From NCBI GenBank assembly GCA_963573305.1, contig OY754332.1, positions 143,957,977 to 144,021,976 on the forward strand: a stretch of DNA of 64,000 bases. The letters run 5' to 3'. Under the pieces are notes generated by a model. The model worked only from the letters and a program-made list of their open reading frames with translations. It did no database searches and was not told the origin of the DNA. Source of the DNA: Pyrrhosoma nymphula (lineage: Eukaryota > Arthropoda > Insecta > Odonata > Coenagrionidae). Shown here in pieces: positions 1 to 12,347 of the stretch (within the stretch, counting starts at the first letter, position 1; each line of letters starts with the position of its first letter). The position numbers and the translations under genes were made by a program.

Positions 1-180
1 TTCTGGTTTCAATGTCGAGCAATTGGGTGTTATTGCTAGCCAGAACTCAACTTTCTGATGCTTGGGGTGCGTTGTCAACTTTGTCCCACTCATTTTCCAT
101 GTAGTCGCGATTTCGTTGAATTGAAAGTTTTCGTCGCCAGTCATTTCTCCTCGGACGCAGATCCTTTCCCGACTTGCCAT
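1..180 (-). CDS. Possible 5' end of an unrecognised gene, running off the window
   Basis: On the minus strand an ATG at 180-178 opens a frame that stays open for 60 codons to the window edge. The start context is favourable (A at -3, G at +4) and an in-frame TGA lies two codons upstream, so this ATG would be the first of its frame. The peptide begins MASRERICVRGEMTGDENF and is mixed polar in character, with no signal peptide, membrane segment or motif that I recognise. Sixty open codons in AT-rich sequence is only modest evidence. It could be a first exon, a transposon ORF or chance. Confidence 0.25.
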   Translation of the reverse strand, partial: MASRERICVRGEMTGDENFQFNEIATTWKMSGTKLTTHPKHQKVEFWLAITPNCSTLKPE

Positions 181-2880
181 TCTTCAACTCATTGTACATA
201 GATTTTGCTTTTAAATTATCAGATCCAAGGTTTATCAGGAGCCTGAGGTGTGCGGATAGATGTGGTGAGTAAAATAGCCAATAAAAATGAATTGAAATGT
301 TCAGTAGCTATGGCTATACCAATCAATGGAAAAGAAGAAAATCGCCTGCTTTTAACTAACTCCATCGGGTGCGTTACGTTCCAGTATTCCCGGGAACAAA
401 TGTCTTGAAGATGAAAAACTTGTCTTAAGGGTGAAAACTGTAGCCTTTAGAATTTTAATAGTCATGGATGATTTTGTCCGGGAAAGTATGACATATCTTT
501 ATCGCACTGTCTGTTAGGTAAAGATGATAAATAAATCTGGCCAATTAATGAGTTCATGTCGTCGACTACACGAGTGAGGAAAAGGATTTATTTCAATCTT
601 TTCGAGCATGCTGACGCAAGTATGCATAATTTTGGAGCGTTGTCATTTTTTACGTAGAATTCTAGTGTAAGTATCCAGGGGACTGCAGTTTATGATGAAC
701 GCCTTAGATACACGGTATGGAAGTTTTGAAGATGGTTGGAGTGTAAATACATGAGTACGTAAATAGGAGTTCAGGTGAAATAGTTCTCATGTCTGGGAAT
801 ATTTCGGATGAGATTGGGTAGTTTCAGTTTTAGTACTTGAAAATATAAGCGATGGGTTGTGTTATCAAGGAATCATTTACTTAAAGGTGGGTAATGCTGA
901 GAAAAATTTTGAGTTTGGATACTTAAAAAAGATTAGTTTAAAGCTTAGTTTTAAGCTTTAAGATTAGCATAAAGATTAGTTTTAATATGGAATATGTTTT
1001 TAAAAAACTTATCGCCGGGGAAGAAGGATGGGCGTAGACTTGAGTGATGCGGTGGAGGATGGAGAGTGTCAGCTGTGTGGAGAGGAAGACAAATGTGTAA
1101 TGTGAGGATCGATAGGCGAGGAAAGGTTCCAAGGATGTATCAAAATGGTATGGAGAGGCAACGAGTAGGTATTTGAAGGAGGTGGTATGGGTGGAATATT
1201 TACTGATAGTGGGAGCGTAGGAACTGTGGACGGTGTGAAGGGAGGCATTAAGTGGGAAGTGCTTAAAGGGAGTCAGTACTCTAGCAATAGTATTCCGAGA
1301 TAAATGCTGAAGAAGACTCCCCCCGGCCAGGGATTATGGGTTGGGCTATCCAAGAACCTGCTATCTATTTATTAGGATACGTATTCCGTATTAACGAATT
1401 TATAGGCCGCATGTTTGTTTAAGTCGTACCCTTCTAAGCTATATTGAAGCAATAATAATCACTATCTTTAGAATTATTCATTATCTCGAGTATAGGGCGC
1501 ATCCTAATTTTGGTCAAAGGTTTAGGGCGAAAAAAGTGCGGACTGATCACGCGTAAATACAGTATTATAATTATTACCCACAGCGCAAGGGGTCGCACAA
1601 GTAAATTCCGATGATGGAGGACCCATTGCGTCACCGCAGTCGATGACTGAATCGAGACTTTGGCCGTGCTGATGGGAATCTTCTTTTTCGGCGAGCCAAT
1701 CGGAGCTCACCCCTCAGCTCTCGGTGCTCAGCCAGGACCGCCTCACGCGGCGTCGAGGGAAGAAACTTCGATTGACCGATCCAAGTGGACTTCTCTCTCC
1801 GTCGCCGTTTCGAGTCGGGACTCTCATTCGAGGGAGTGGAAAAGGAGTATAATTGACTCGGAGGCGCCAAGCCGATTGTAGCCTCGCGGTCACCCGGCGA
1901 GCGATGGTTGAGGGGTCCCGTGGAGTGTTGGGTGAGTTCACAGGGAAAGAATTTAGGTCGTCACAATGGCATTGAAGGTTGAGAGAGGAGCCCGAATCAA
2001 AGATTGCCTCTCTGCGATCCCTCTCCGCTGTCGTATCCACACGTCACCGCCTCGTCGGGAGAATTTGCACGAGGAGTAAGCAAACGGAAGTATTCTCCTA
2101 TCGATTACTCCTTGGATTTGTCTGTTTGTAGGATGTACCATTTGGTGGCATCTATCGTAGTTGACACAGTGTTGCAAAAGAATATAATAATCGAATGGCT
2201 CAAGACCAGGTTAATGCCCTGAAACTACACATCTTACCAACATTAATATTCTTTTATGGTGATGGGCGCCTGTAATACCAATCCCCTGCATGTGCATGTG
2301 TTTCCTGCATACCTCTTTATTACTTCGCGTTAGGTTGCTTAATTAAGTAATGAGTACTTTAATTTCATTGTGCTACTTTGCTAAAATTCGGATCACATCC
2401 GATTTGTTGGTTTTTCGGGAAGGCCACCAACTCCATTTGCGCCACTTTGCGCCAATTTGCGCCACTGATATTAAGTGGGTTGGTCGGTAAGTTTAGGATT
2501 ACTTGTTTGATTAAATGGAAGAGTAGTGAGAAATACGGCGTCGGTATTATTCTACTCCTAATGGAAGACGCCTAGAGGCTCACAGTTTTACTTCTTACCC
2601 GACGAACGAAGCACTACACATAGGCCCAGTTTTATTATCTTAGGCTACACATCATCTCGGTATGAAAACCAATGTAAATACGTTCTCCCATCAGTAATGC
2701 TCACGCCATCTACCAACAGCGTTATGTACTTTACAGAACCCGAACTCTCACTTAACAACACATTAAGGTAATGGCTACATCACCTACGGTAAACGTTAAC
2801 CAGACAGTACTCATATAAATTGGAACTTAATGTTCGCTAGAACTACCCAAGTACTGGTTGGATCGTTGCTGGGAAATCTC
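181..2880. other. No gene recognised
   Basis: AT-rich sequence with a purine-rich stretch near 1020-1320 and a moderately GC-rich patch at about 1660-2070. The patch carries overlapping short frames on both strands, none of which resembles a known protein. I see no RNA gene or intact element. Confidence 0.4.
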
Positions 2881-2953
2881 CGGCACTGCCGGGATTCAAA
2901 CTAGGGCTCTCAGGATGAGATGCAAGTCTTCTAGACACTACAAAAATCCCATC
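2881..2953 (-). repeat. tRNA-derived SINE remnant
   Basis: On the minus strand a B-box-like element (CTAGTTTGAATCCC, complement of 2891-2904) follows an A-box-like stretch at the proper distance. The tRNA fold is decayed, so this is a SINE head rather than a tRNA gene. Confidence 0.45.
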
Positions 2954-5930
2954 CCTACATCTGATTAGCAAAGAAAATCATCGCCAGAGTTTCAGGTTGA
3001 CACAGAGGATATAATTTAGCCCCAACGCCGCAACCCCGGTACAGATAATAGCGATAAAATAAGAGAGTGATCTGTTGGTGTTTTCTGCTGGCACTGTCGC
3101 TTGCCAGCACCTCCACTACGTGCTGCTCGCGCAGATTAGAGCATCCGTCGTTTCATTGCGATGGCGGCCTGCGTTTTTGGCTCCGCTCGCCATTGGCCGT
3201 TCCAGTCGACCAAATCGCTTTGTCGTGTACGTGACCTGTGCTCCCGGTGCTTCCCTACCTCTTTCTTCACATCTCTCTTGAGGTCACGAGCAGCTGCGTC
3301 CATGTTAATGCCTTAAAATGTCTTTTGTGATGGATGTGTGATGTGGATGTGTGCCTGCAGATGATATCGTCATCGCCTGAAATCTACTGGTGAGGTTTCT
3401 CAATCGTGATTTTTAATTGCGTTTTTGTAAGCGTTCGTCTCTTCTTTTCAAGCTCTGTCCAATCAATCGTTTCATTGAAATGTTGTGTGCATATTGTGTT
3501 GGTTATATGAAGATATTTTAACTCCTTCGTTCGATATTTAGGGCGCCTGGGTTCTCGGCGCAGGGCACCACCCCTTGGCCTGACCTCATCGCCTGGGTAG
3601 GAAGGGCTGCGGGGATAGGTAGGAAACAAGGATAGGTTGGAAGGGTAGGGGAAAGGGGAGCTTTCGACCCCACAGCCATGAATAGGCCAAGGGGCAAAAA
3701 CGAAACGCGAAACAACCTTTGATCTCCAGCGTTGGCCGCGATGAATTCTATGGTAGAGAAAACATCAGATCAGCAACCCGTCGTCCCGCCGGGTCCGCTT
3801 GATGATATTTTGTGCAGTAGAATATTTGACTAATTCCATCAATACCCTTTATATTAGTCTTTATTGGGAAAAGCTCTGCTCCTGTTACTCGTTAGTTCTC
3901 AACCTACCATGGATTTATCGAAGCCAATTATGTACTTGGAATTCAATATACATACAATTTCTTCGATTGTCTGTGTTGCATTAGTATTTTACAGACCCAT
4001 TGTCGCGTAAGTCTGGTTAAATGTATGATAATATAGTGTTTAGGCATGGAACTATCTGGTGCATAAGTTTTCAAGCAGACTTTTACTCTTGCTTATAGTG
4101 ATTTGTTCTAAATTGAAATAGGCGTAATCATTCTTCATAAGAATAAGACTTGTTATGTCGTTCAGATCTTGCTGCATTTTTAAGTGGTCTGTTCGAACTT
4201 TTAACTTACACTTGAGAATCCTTGATAAGATGAGTCAGGTACTGGCGCTTTATACCTTGAATTCAAATATTGTCAGATGATAGCGCTATCAGGAACATAA
4301 TCATATCTCTCTGTTTACGACAAAGGCGCAGCGTCTCACGAGGTTGGCATTTCACCAGATACGCAGTGCACTAGTTACACCCACTATGACGTCGAAACAA
4401 TGTGTTTCACCATTTTATGTCCATGTTTTTTTTTGTAAATGGGTGAGCGGTCTACCTGCCTACTCCCCTCTGTTGAAATCCAGAGAAGATGGTGCCGGCC
4501 ATCACAATGCGCATTGCGTGGCTCAGCCGTCCACGAATCAATTGGAAGTCTCTCCATGGGGCTTGTTTACACGATAGTTGTATTCGCGAGAGTAGATATG
4601 CTTCAATACTCTCAAGAACTCATGTTTAGATTTAAAACATATGGTGTGTTGAGGGCACGTGTTATGGCTTTCGTGCAAGTCGAAGTGTCTACACGTTGCG
4701 CACTTAGAAAGGAATTTTTTTCACATGCCTACTTAAGTATATTCTTTGTTTAAACAGGCCTTAAAAGCCATTTTGTGCGGGATATTCGCTGCCTAGTTTA
4801 TGGATAATTTTCAGAAAAAATGGGTCGTTTCAAGCAGAATTTTGCTTGAATAGCTAAGTTAATGCATAACTGGCTGCTTATATAGTTGCTCATGCACTAA
4901 TTTGGTGCATTTATCCTTGGAGTCCATGTAGTTTTTGTCTGTCTTGTCCTTACCATTATATCTGCCGCCCCCATAAGCATTAAAACTACTGTAACTACAT
5001 CGGATAAAGGCCTTGCCTCATCCGTATCCATCTCTCTTTCGAAATTAAATCGTCTTCATTGCAAGATAAACAGATTTTATCACTTATAGTCTACTCTGTT
5101 AGACAGCTAGGATTCGCCTTCTGGCGAAAAGTTTCTGGTTCGCTGGGATCGTTTTATATACATATATTTCCATTCGTTCTCACAGTGCATCATTTCAGGC
5201 TTGCCTGTGTGAGTGGCCGTAGGTCCAAACTGCGCAGTGTAATGCGTCACGTATACCGGTCGTTCGCGGCTGAATGGCTGATTTCGTTTGTTAGTCATTG
5301 GAAATAGATTTGAAGAAGAGAATATTTGGATTCATATCGCACAATCGAGCGGAGATCTTTGAAGCCGTTAAAATGCGCGTTCAGCCCCATGAAGTGGATC
5401 ATGTATTCGGTTAAATCGCCGAAAACACAGGTTTTAGTGGAAGAATCTACGCGGTGAATCTAAGATTTATCAACACCATTTGTGAAACTAAAACGTGTGA
5501 AAAGTGTATATTTTTTAAATAATGGCTAATCTAAAAATAGGCTTTCGCTGGGTCCAGAGTAATTCTTATCTGCGTGGTGGCGGGCTTGGAGAAAAGTAAA
5601 TATTTGGAGATTTCTATTTCTGAAATTACGGTACAAAGAGCAATATGTCTTCGTCCTAATTTCCAACTCCCTTTCCGCTAGTTTTCATGACCCTTGGAAT
5701 GATGTCGTTAAAAGGGCAAATTTATCTAAAGGAAACAGTTTTCTTTGCTCGGAAATTCATTTCATTACTTCGTTATTACGTTACATTATTTAATTGTTTC
5801 ATTACTTCGGCTAGCAGAGTTTGTTAGAATAGGAAACGCGTGTGTTCACCATCCAACCGTACTACTCCGAAAATCTTCCAAACTAAATAGCTGAGTTTTA
5901 ATCTTACCAGCGTTCAGGTGAGTATTCTAA
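2954..5930. other. No gene recognised
   Basis: Ordinary AT-rich sequence. The short frames near 3.1-3.7 kb and 4.3-4.8 kb overlap each other on different strands and show no domain. No repeat with clear ends was found by eye. Confidence 0.4.
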
Positions 5931-5935
5931 TATTT

Positions 5936-6681
5936 TTAATTTATAATATAAATCGAAATAGTTGTAAATTTGAAGGGGAAAATATTACGCATATTATTGG
6001 TAACGGCTTTCGGGCTCAATAGGAAATTGGCCGTCTTATATAGTAGCTTGGGAGGTCGTAGGTTGGCTCTGATTGGTCGGGTTAGTCCTATGGTCGCAGG
6101 GGGCTGTGATTGGTCCTTGATTCTGAAGACCCTTTTCCAAGCGTTAGCTAACGTGTAGTTGTCTTCTCTGTTGTAATTTTCTGGCTGCTTCGTTATTTCT
6201 ATTGCCTCTCGGATTATCCTGGGGTAGTAGCGGCTTTCATTGCAGATGATCTTAGGCTTCTCAAAGTCCACCGTGTGGCCAGGTTCCGACCACACGTGCT
6301 CGTGCTCCGAGACGGCAGAAAGGCGGAACTGCTTCTTCTCCGTGGCGCGTTCATGTTCTCGTATTCTGGTTTTAATTGACCGCCCGGTCTGTCCTGTGTA
6401 TGATTTTCCACAGGAGCATTGGAGTTGGTATACTCCCTCGTGTAGTAGACGAGGGATCTTGTCCTTCGGCTTAGGCAGATGGTCGCCCGAAAGCCGTTAC
6501 CAATATGGAGAAACGCTGCGGAAACCTCAGACCCAATATTACGCATCACTCTAATGTGTATGCTCTTAGCGTTGACTGCTTTCTTTCGCGCAGCATTCAT
6601 ATTGTCTAGTACATTTTTCACAAAAAAATGCTCCATTCCTTTGCGCATTGACGCCACCAACTTATCCTCTTCAGGAAACAA
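5936..6681 (-). pseudogene. Penelope-like retroelement fragment, GIY-YIG endonuclease
   Basis: On the minus strand, from about 6480 down to 6000, the conceptual protein contains LPKPKDKIPRLLHEGVYQL, then CSCGKSYTGQTGR, then KTRIREHE and, further on, a Y-K-T tail. This is the order seen in the GIY-YIG endonuclease that follows the reverse transcriptase in Penelope-like elements (GVY at 6436-6428, SYTGQTGR just after, the R..EH helix next). GIY-YIG nicks target DNA during insertion. The part upstream (6681 to about 6490) is in another frame, so a frameshift near 6485 separates the linker from the endonuclease. No reverse transcriptase catalytic box is present: this is a 3' fragment and cannot move by itself. 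The first 40 residues of the upstream frame (EEDKLVASMRKGMEHFF) I do not recognise. Confidence 0.75.
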
Positions 6682-6699
6682 TTCGATGTATTTCCTTGA

Positions 6700-7755
6700 T
6701 AGTATGACTACAACTTTTCTTTCTTAATTGGTTTATTTATTTTTCCATGGAAAAATTTTAGGGTGTCTTTGGATTGTCTTTTCTCGATTTCTTTCCAAAT
6801 TGAAATATTCACAATGCGTAATATCTGCCCTTTGTTTTCGTGTTAATGTCCCTGCATTTCTTAAAATATTCATCGACTGTTGCTTCTCTGTGTGTCTCCA
6901 CCTCTAAAACTCTCTACTTGGAAAATACGACCGTGTTGAGCTACTTATCATTTTCCTTAATTGTAAGTGGTACATCGGTTTACTTAGTTTCTATGGTAAC
7001 AAAGTGAAAGCAATATACCGGGAGGATGATAACATAAGACATGGTGTTACTGCTTCAGAAACTAAAAAAACCTCCGGAGCCAACGAAAATCACTTGAGGT
7101 AGAGTGATTGTAGATTAAGGGTCCACTTGTCAATGGAGGAGAACGGGATTAGGAAAACTTGTGGAAATTAGCATTATTGCGAGTTAAAGTCCGATTTCCA
7201 TTGACTACGCTGTGCATCAAAGTTTTGAAGCAGTGTTATCGTTTCGGGAAAAATACGCTCAGTTACTTTTGGCAACACTTTAATATACTTTTAGTACCAT
7301 AAATCGATTAAATCTACTGATTTGAGAAAGAAAGTAATGGAAGCAAACAATTTTGTCACGATCGTATGATGTTAACAAAGGCCACCAATCTCTCGGTCAT
7401 CTTCGTCTGCCACGTGATTCACTTTCCTAGCTGGCAATCAAGGTGTTTACTAATTGACTGCCCTTATAACCGCCAACTACCCTAATATGATGTACAGATA
7501 AGTCGCCTCATCTCATGTTGGCCAGCCACCCCTTGTCTGATGATACTGTGCTTACTTCCTGTAGTGGCGACTTAATGATTTAATTTTTGTAAAATGCTGT
7601 TTCACTTGATGATGTCATAGCATTGACGTATCATACTTGTTTGTTCCTTGGATTATAAAAAGTTCTTGACTATGAATTAAAAAATTTCTATAAATTGTTA
7701 GCAAAAAATATTTCCCAGCCAAATTTCGGTTCTGAGCATCGAACTCTGTGAATGG
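6700..7755. other. No gene recognised
   Basis: AT-rich sequence without a credible frame or clear repeat boundary. Confidence 0.4.
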
Positions 7756-7756
7756 T

Positions 7757-7965
7757 GTGAGGGGAAGGGATAGACCGAGAAAGTCATGGGTGAAAGTGGT
7801 GAGAGGGACTCTGAGATGTGAAGAGTCTTAGGAAGAGGAGACCATTTGCGAAGCAATGCGTGAATATAATAGAAGGAGGAGAGGAATGCAAGGATAGAAC
7901 ATTATGGAGGAAATTATAAGCCTGTTTCCTAGGCCTAACAGCAATAACTAAGCTCTATGACTGTG
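7757..7965 (+). mobile_element. LINE 3'-end remnant
   Basis: From 7757 the frame reads VRGRDRPRKSWVKVVRGTL. Basic GRPRKSW followed by a short helix is a common C-terminal signature of the reverse transcriptase ORF in arthropod non-LTR retrotransposons. The frame breaks soon afterwards. A related copy lies at 32.2 kb. Only the tail is present. Confidence 0.5.
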
Positions 7966-8401
7966 CCTAGCCCGAAATGGAATTGCATGATGGGTATTTA
8001 TGTATGCTCGCTACGTGGTGTACAGTTTATTATGAAACACCTCTCATGAAGGAAACAGTTTTGTTACCAATCAGAAAATCCATTGCCGAGCGGAATGAAA
8101 AGCGAAGCGAAAAATCCATTTCGCACTGACGTGCAGTTAACCTCGTGGTCACTCCAACTAGTGAAAGGTGATCAGCATTTTCCGTTTTATTTTAACGCCT
8201 TGCTTCCATATGGTCTAACGAAGATCTTCGCTTCCTAACGTCGAAATCACCAACGAAAGTCACAAAAATGACATACAGAATAGCAGTTATCGCTGACAAA
8301 TCGTCACGAAGTGACAGATGTCGCTAGCATGGCGCGTTCCAGAATAGCTGGCGGAAGAGGCGGGCTCTCACGACGATAGGCGAGTCCGCATCCCGCTCTG
8401 A

Positions 8402-8720
8402 GGGAATGAGACGGGTCGATGGTGGGTCGGCGGGGTCGCGCGCGCCAGGGGCGGCCCCACGAGCGGCAGGGGTGGGCGCAAGGCCCCGCAGAAACTCCAA
8501 GGCCGCGGCGCGGCGCCGTCTCCCGCGCTCCGCCGAAGACTGCCCGCCCCGCGCCCGCTCGGCGAGGGCGAGTAGGTGAAGGCCGGGGATGCGGGCGCGG
8601 GGCGAGGCTTCCCTGCGTCTTCGTGCCTCGGCGCCGACGGCATCGATTCGGGTGTGGGGTGCGGGCGGCCGGCATAAACAGGGTCGTCGTCTCTTCGGGC
8701 GAATCCCGCGCCTCATGTTA
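8402..8720. promoter_or_regulatory. CpG-rich island-like stretch
   Basis: About 320 bp of very GC-rich, CpG-dense sequence (many CGCG and GCGGCG) in an AT-rich setting. Overlapping open frames on both strands are expected from low stop-codon frequency here and none looks like a protein. It may be a promoter or first-exon region of an unseen transcript, or an unmethylated GC-rich repeat. No TATA or initiator motif stands out. Confidence 0.3.
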
Positions 8721-9010
8721 TTGTTTCGATGGGCGTGACCAGAGCTGCGAATGCGTCGCGAGGAACTCTCCAGAAATACGTGCGCTCCCCTCTGTTCGCC
8801 CCGATCGTCCGCTTCCACTGGTTGTGAATGCACATCACCCACTGCTTAATGCATGAAGGTTGCTTTATTTCTCCTCACTAGGTTGTATAGTTTAGCATTC
8901 GGCTCTGTTTGATTTACCATGTGTGACATTTTGTACATTTTTCCTTGGTGGACGCCAATTCATCGAGTGGCAATCGGGGCAAAAAATAAACGCAGGGGTT
9001 GGAGTTGTTC

Positions 9011-9150
9011 GGGTTGGTGTGGTGCTTGTAGCACTGGATTTCCATCCCGATGGCCTGGATTCTAATCTTGACAGTGGTGGTTTTCAGTTGAATCCCGATC
9101 CCTGCTTGAGTGCTATGCAGAGAGGAACTCAAGTGGATGCAGTGCTCCGA
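9011..9150 (+). repeat. tRNA-derived SINE remnant
   Basis: GGTTGGTGTGGTGCTTGTAG at 9012-9031 resembles a tRNA A-box region, with a weak B-box (TGGATTCTAATC) near 9055. Following sequence has the unstructured body usual in SINEs. The cloverleaf is not intact. Confidence 0.4.
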
Positions 9151-10478
9151 CTATTGGATTTGGCGTTGAACTGCTGACCCTTTGGCACATTTCGTTGAAA
9201 ATAGTATGCCAACGCCGGGTTTTCCTCCACTCCCTATTAAATCCTTCTCCTGCCTACCGACCCACGTATCCTAAATAGCGCACATGAGCTGTGATTAGAC
9301 ACTTTCGGGTGGTCATTCACTGTACGCTCAAAGTGCACCACGCTGTATGACTTCGCATTATATTGCATGATTTAGTTTTGGTATAGTTAATTTATATTGT
9401 AGCACTGTGCATAATTGCCTTGTAAGAGTATTTTGAATTTGATGCGTTTAGAGCGCTTTAGTGCCTTAATAATTGTATCCCCAAGTTTTGGTAGGCATGT
9501 GCAGGCAAAGCTTACCTCATACTAATCTCAAAGCTGCGTGAAATTCATTCATTCAACGTAGTGGTGTGCATCAGACTGCTGTGGTAGAACTTCGCATTAG
9601 TTGGTATGGTGTATTGTAAGAACAATGATTGTTTTGCATTAAAGTTTTGTACTACGTCAGCTGAAAATCAATCCAGTTTGTGTAGGGGGTTTGTTCTTGG
9701 ACTTCCGGTCACGTCGCCTCTTCTTCCGACCAACCCCCGTAATATTTCAAAAGCATTGGCCGTGAGAGTATTGGTGACGCAGTGTTGTTTGTGTGACTGC
9801 CCTTGCACCGGGAGGAAATCCCACTCTGCCAAACGAAGTTCCTTTCCGATGAGTCCATTCGGAGAGGAAAAGAAATGAGTATCCAGCGGGTGAAGGGAGT
9901 GAGGTCCCAACCACTGTTTCCGCCAACCTTCCGCATTTTCCTCTCACAAGTCCTCTCTCCTCGTTTGCAACGAATTTTGAAGCCTATTCGTGCTCATTTT
10001 TACGCAATACGAATGGCTATTGAAATTAAAATCAGATTTTTTCAATTTCAACTAATGTAATTGAAATTAGTTGGAGTTGAAATGGTTCTCGTTTTCAGTA
10101 TCTCTTCCTCGGAACTGACTTCTTCGGAAACAAATATGGTATTGATTGTCGAGCAGCCGTTGGTTTAAGTACGAACCCGGGAGTTTTAAAGGCATTTTGG
10201 ATATTTATTTTGTACAGTGCAGTGTCATCGTTTCACGTTTGCTGCAGTTCATGTTGATCACTGTTTTGCCAGCATATGTCGCCCAATAGCATGGAATTTG
10301 TCGTGGAGCTGTTTTTCCTTTTAACTTACACCCAATTCAGTTCTTAATTGCAAATAGTTTTTTTAATTAAAAAAAACAATACATTATCGTATATTTCCAG
10401 TGCATTTTCGTGGTCCTATTGGTACATGTCATGGCAGGTATCACCTCAGTATGACTAAATAATGTATGAATCAAAACG
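9151..10478. other. No gene recognised
   Basis: Short overlapping frames at 9.6-10.06 kb on both strands show no domain. Nothing else visible. Confidence 0.35.
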
Positions 10479-10490
10479 CTCTAAAACACA

Positions 10491-10660
10491 AGGTCAGTTG
10501 TTCAGCCAAAGCCGACGTTTCGATGGCTGACTCAACGCCCTGACGACGATGGCAGAGTAAGACATCGAAACGTCGGCTTTGGCTGAACAAATGACCTGGT
10601 GGGAAACCAGCGAAGACTTCATTCACATTGTACGCCAGGAAAGCACTAAGTCTTACATAA
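10491..10660 (+). repeat. Snapback insertion with hammerhead-like core (member a)
   Basis: Arms at 10491-10525 and 10563-10597 are 35-nt inverted copies with one mismatch, separated by 37 nt. The loop and right arm read CTGACGA, then CGATG...CATCG, then AAACGTC. A tail follows (GAAACCAGCGAAGACTTC, 10603-10620) that matches the tail of the 12.1-kb member. CTAAAACA occurs just before (10481-10488) and just after (10665-10672) the unit and may be a short target duplication. Likely a Penelope pLTR-like or retrozyme-like remnant. Confidence 0.55.
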
Positions 10661-10673
10661 CTCACTAAAACAG

Positions 10674-12114
10674 TTTTCTATAAAAAGATTTTTAAGAGTT
10701 TGAATGATATAATTTTACTAATGTATTTTTAAGAGGGAATTCAATTGAGTTGCGCCTGCTATCGCAACTCAATAGAACTTGACTAACCTGCACGATTTGC
10801 CGTTCTCTAAGAATTCCGTGAATTCTTCCCGTGTTCATTCAAGAATCCTCCCGCGGCCGGTTTCCCTGGTCGCTGAACCTGCATCTTGGCATTTGGCTCG
10901 AATTCATCGCCGGGCTTCAATCTTCTCCATTGCTTTTCTCGCTCTGCTCATCCTTCTCCCGCGCCGGGAAGAACGCCCCGGGCCCTCGGTCATAAACGTG
11001 TAACTTTCGAAGCGCTCGAGTTGGCAGTCTGTAGAGTTTATCGAAGTTTCATTCACTCCACGTTCATTCCGAAGAGAGTGAACTTTTCCGTTTGAATTTC
11101 ACAGAAATATGAACTTTTGTCAATGAATGTTGAAATTAATTCTCGTTTGAAATATTTCCTTGGCACAGTTTCAATGGTTATTCCTCCATGAGTTGAAAAG
11201 TGTCCATCCGTCGGCCGCATCTGTCCTCGCGAGGTGCGCAAGATTTGGAAAAGGTCAATGTAACCATTCATGTCCCGCAGTGAGATTTGACGATTGTGCC
11301 GTTAATATGATGTCACCCGAAAAAACTCTGCCAGTGAAAAATACCGGTGTCGGTGCTGATCCCAAAATGTTTGCTCGTTAATTCTTAAAGTATTTAACCG
11401 ATCAAAAATATATATTGTAAAATTACGATTACGGGAAAATACCAAAGTCGTTTCAAATAAGCTTCTATTTCCACTCTGAAAGGAGAACTTGTGATCGGAT
11501 AAAGCAGCATTTAACGACGTGGTTGAATTTTTGGAATGTTTAAATCAATTTATAATACTAGAAATAGGTGCTCTAAGTGCTCCATAGCTTGCAAGTACAT
11601 TAATTTCTTATGCTCTTTATCCCAGAAATTATTTGGGAAAAATCAAAGGATTAATTCCATACTCTACACTGTTCAGATGTGGAGATGAAGTAAGACATGC
11701 ATGGCGTGAATTATTTTCGGTTCAAGTATTTTTAGATAAATTATCAGAGTGTCGCGATAATTATTTTATGCATGCAATTTTTTTCGGCGAATTAACTGCA
11801 ATGACTGGTGCATTCAGAATGGCCTATCGCTAATTTTAATTGCTTCCATACCCTCCTGTTTCATTATGCTGCAATGCATCCATGTCGAAAACGTCTTTGC
11901 ATTTTGATGTATGCCGACGATGATTTCGCCTCTATTTGTTCAATAATCAAATGTATTCATCGTTACCTCTGGTTAATAAATATTTTCTAGCATCGGTGAT
12001 TGTTCTATTCTGACTTATTTTTGGGGGAGACAACCCCTGGAACTTCTTTCGGCTTACCAACCATCAACTATAGTTAAGAAATTTGACGAGGTAACGTTTA
12101 TGTTGTGTTACTTT
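10674..12114. other. No gene recognised
   Basis: Mixed sequence with a GC-richer patch at 10.83-11.0 kb. No supported coding region or RNA gene. Confidence 0.35.
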
Positions 12115-12130
12115 CAATTTCAGCTTTCAT

Positions 12131-12347
12131 TAGAGCAGCTTTCGGGCGTTCCTCCGCGTGATGTCTATTGATGACAACAGTTTCTCCAGCCATCCTGCTG
12201 ACGTCTTCAGGTCTGAACTGAACTGTCTGACTTCAGCCCTGAAGACGCCAGCAGGATGGCTGGAGAAACTGTTGTCATCAATAGACATCACGCGGAGGAA
12301 CGCCCGAAAGCTGCTCCAAGAACCAAACCCCGCGGAAAACTTCGTAC
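12131..12347 (+). mobile_element. Snapback retro-insertion with hammerhead-like core (member b)
   Basis: Two 79-nt arms (12133-12211 and 12238-12316) are almost perfect inverted copies with a 26-nt spacer. Each arm, read in its own direction, carries CTGAAGAC, a small stem CCAGC..GCTGG, GAAAC and TGTTGTC. A tail AACCCCGCGGAAAACTTC (12326-12345, one A of the run omitted from exactness) ends the unit. The insertion is bounded by near-identical direct repeats, CAATTTCAGCTTTCAT (12115-12130) and CAATTCAGCTTTCAT (12348-12362). That is a variable-length target duplication as made by target-primed reverse transcription. There is no ORF. Confidence 0.65.

Noticed and set aside
8304..8856. Arg/Pro-rich frames up to 172 codons on both strands
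   Set aside because: Base composition explains them. Several overlap in different frames and none has a domain.
12131..12347. Calling the snapback core a proven hammerhead ribozyme
   Set aside because: An extra base after CUGANGA and weak stem I pairing depart from the consensus. Only a resemblance is claimed.
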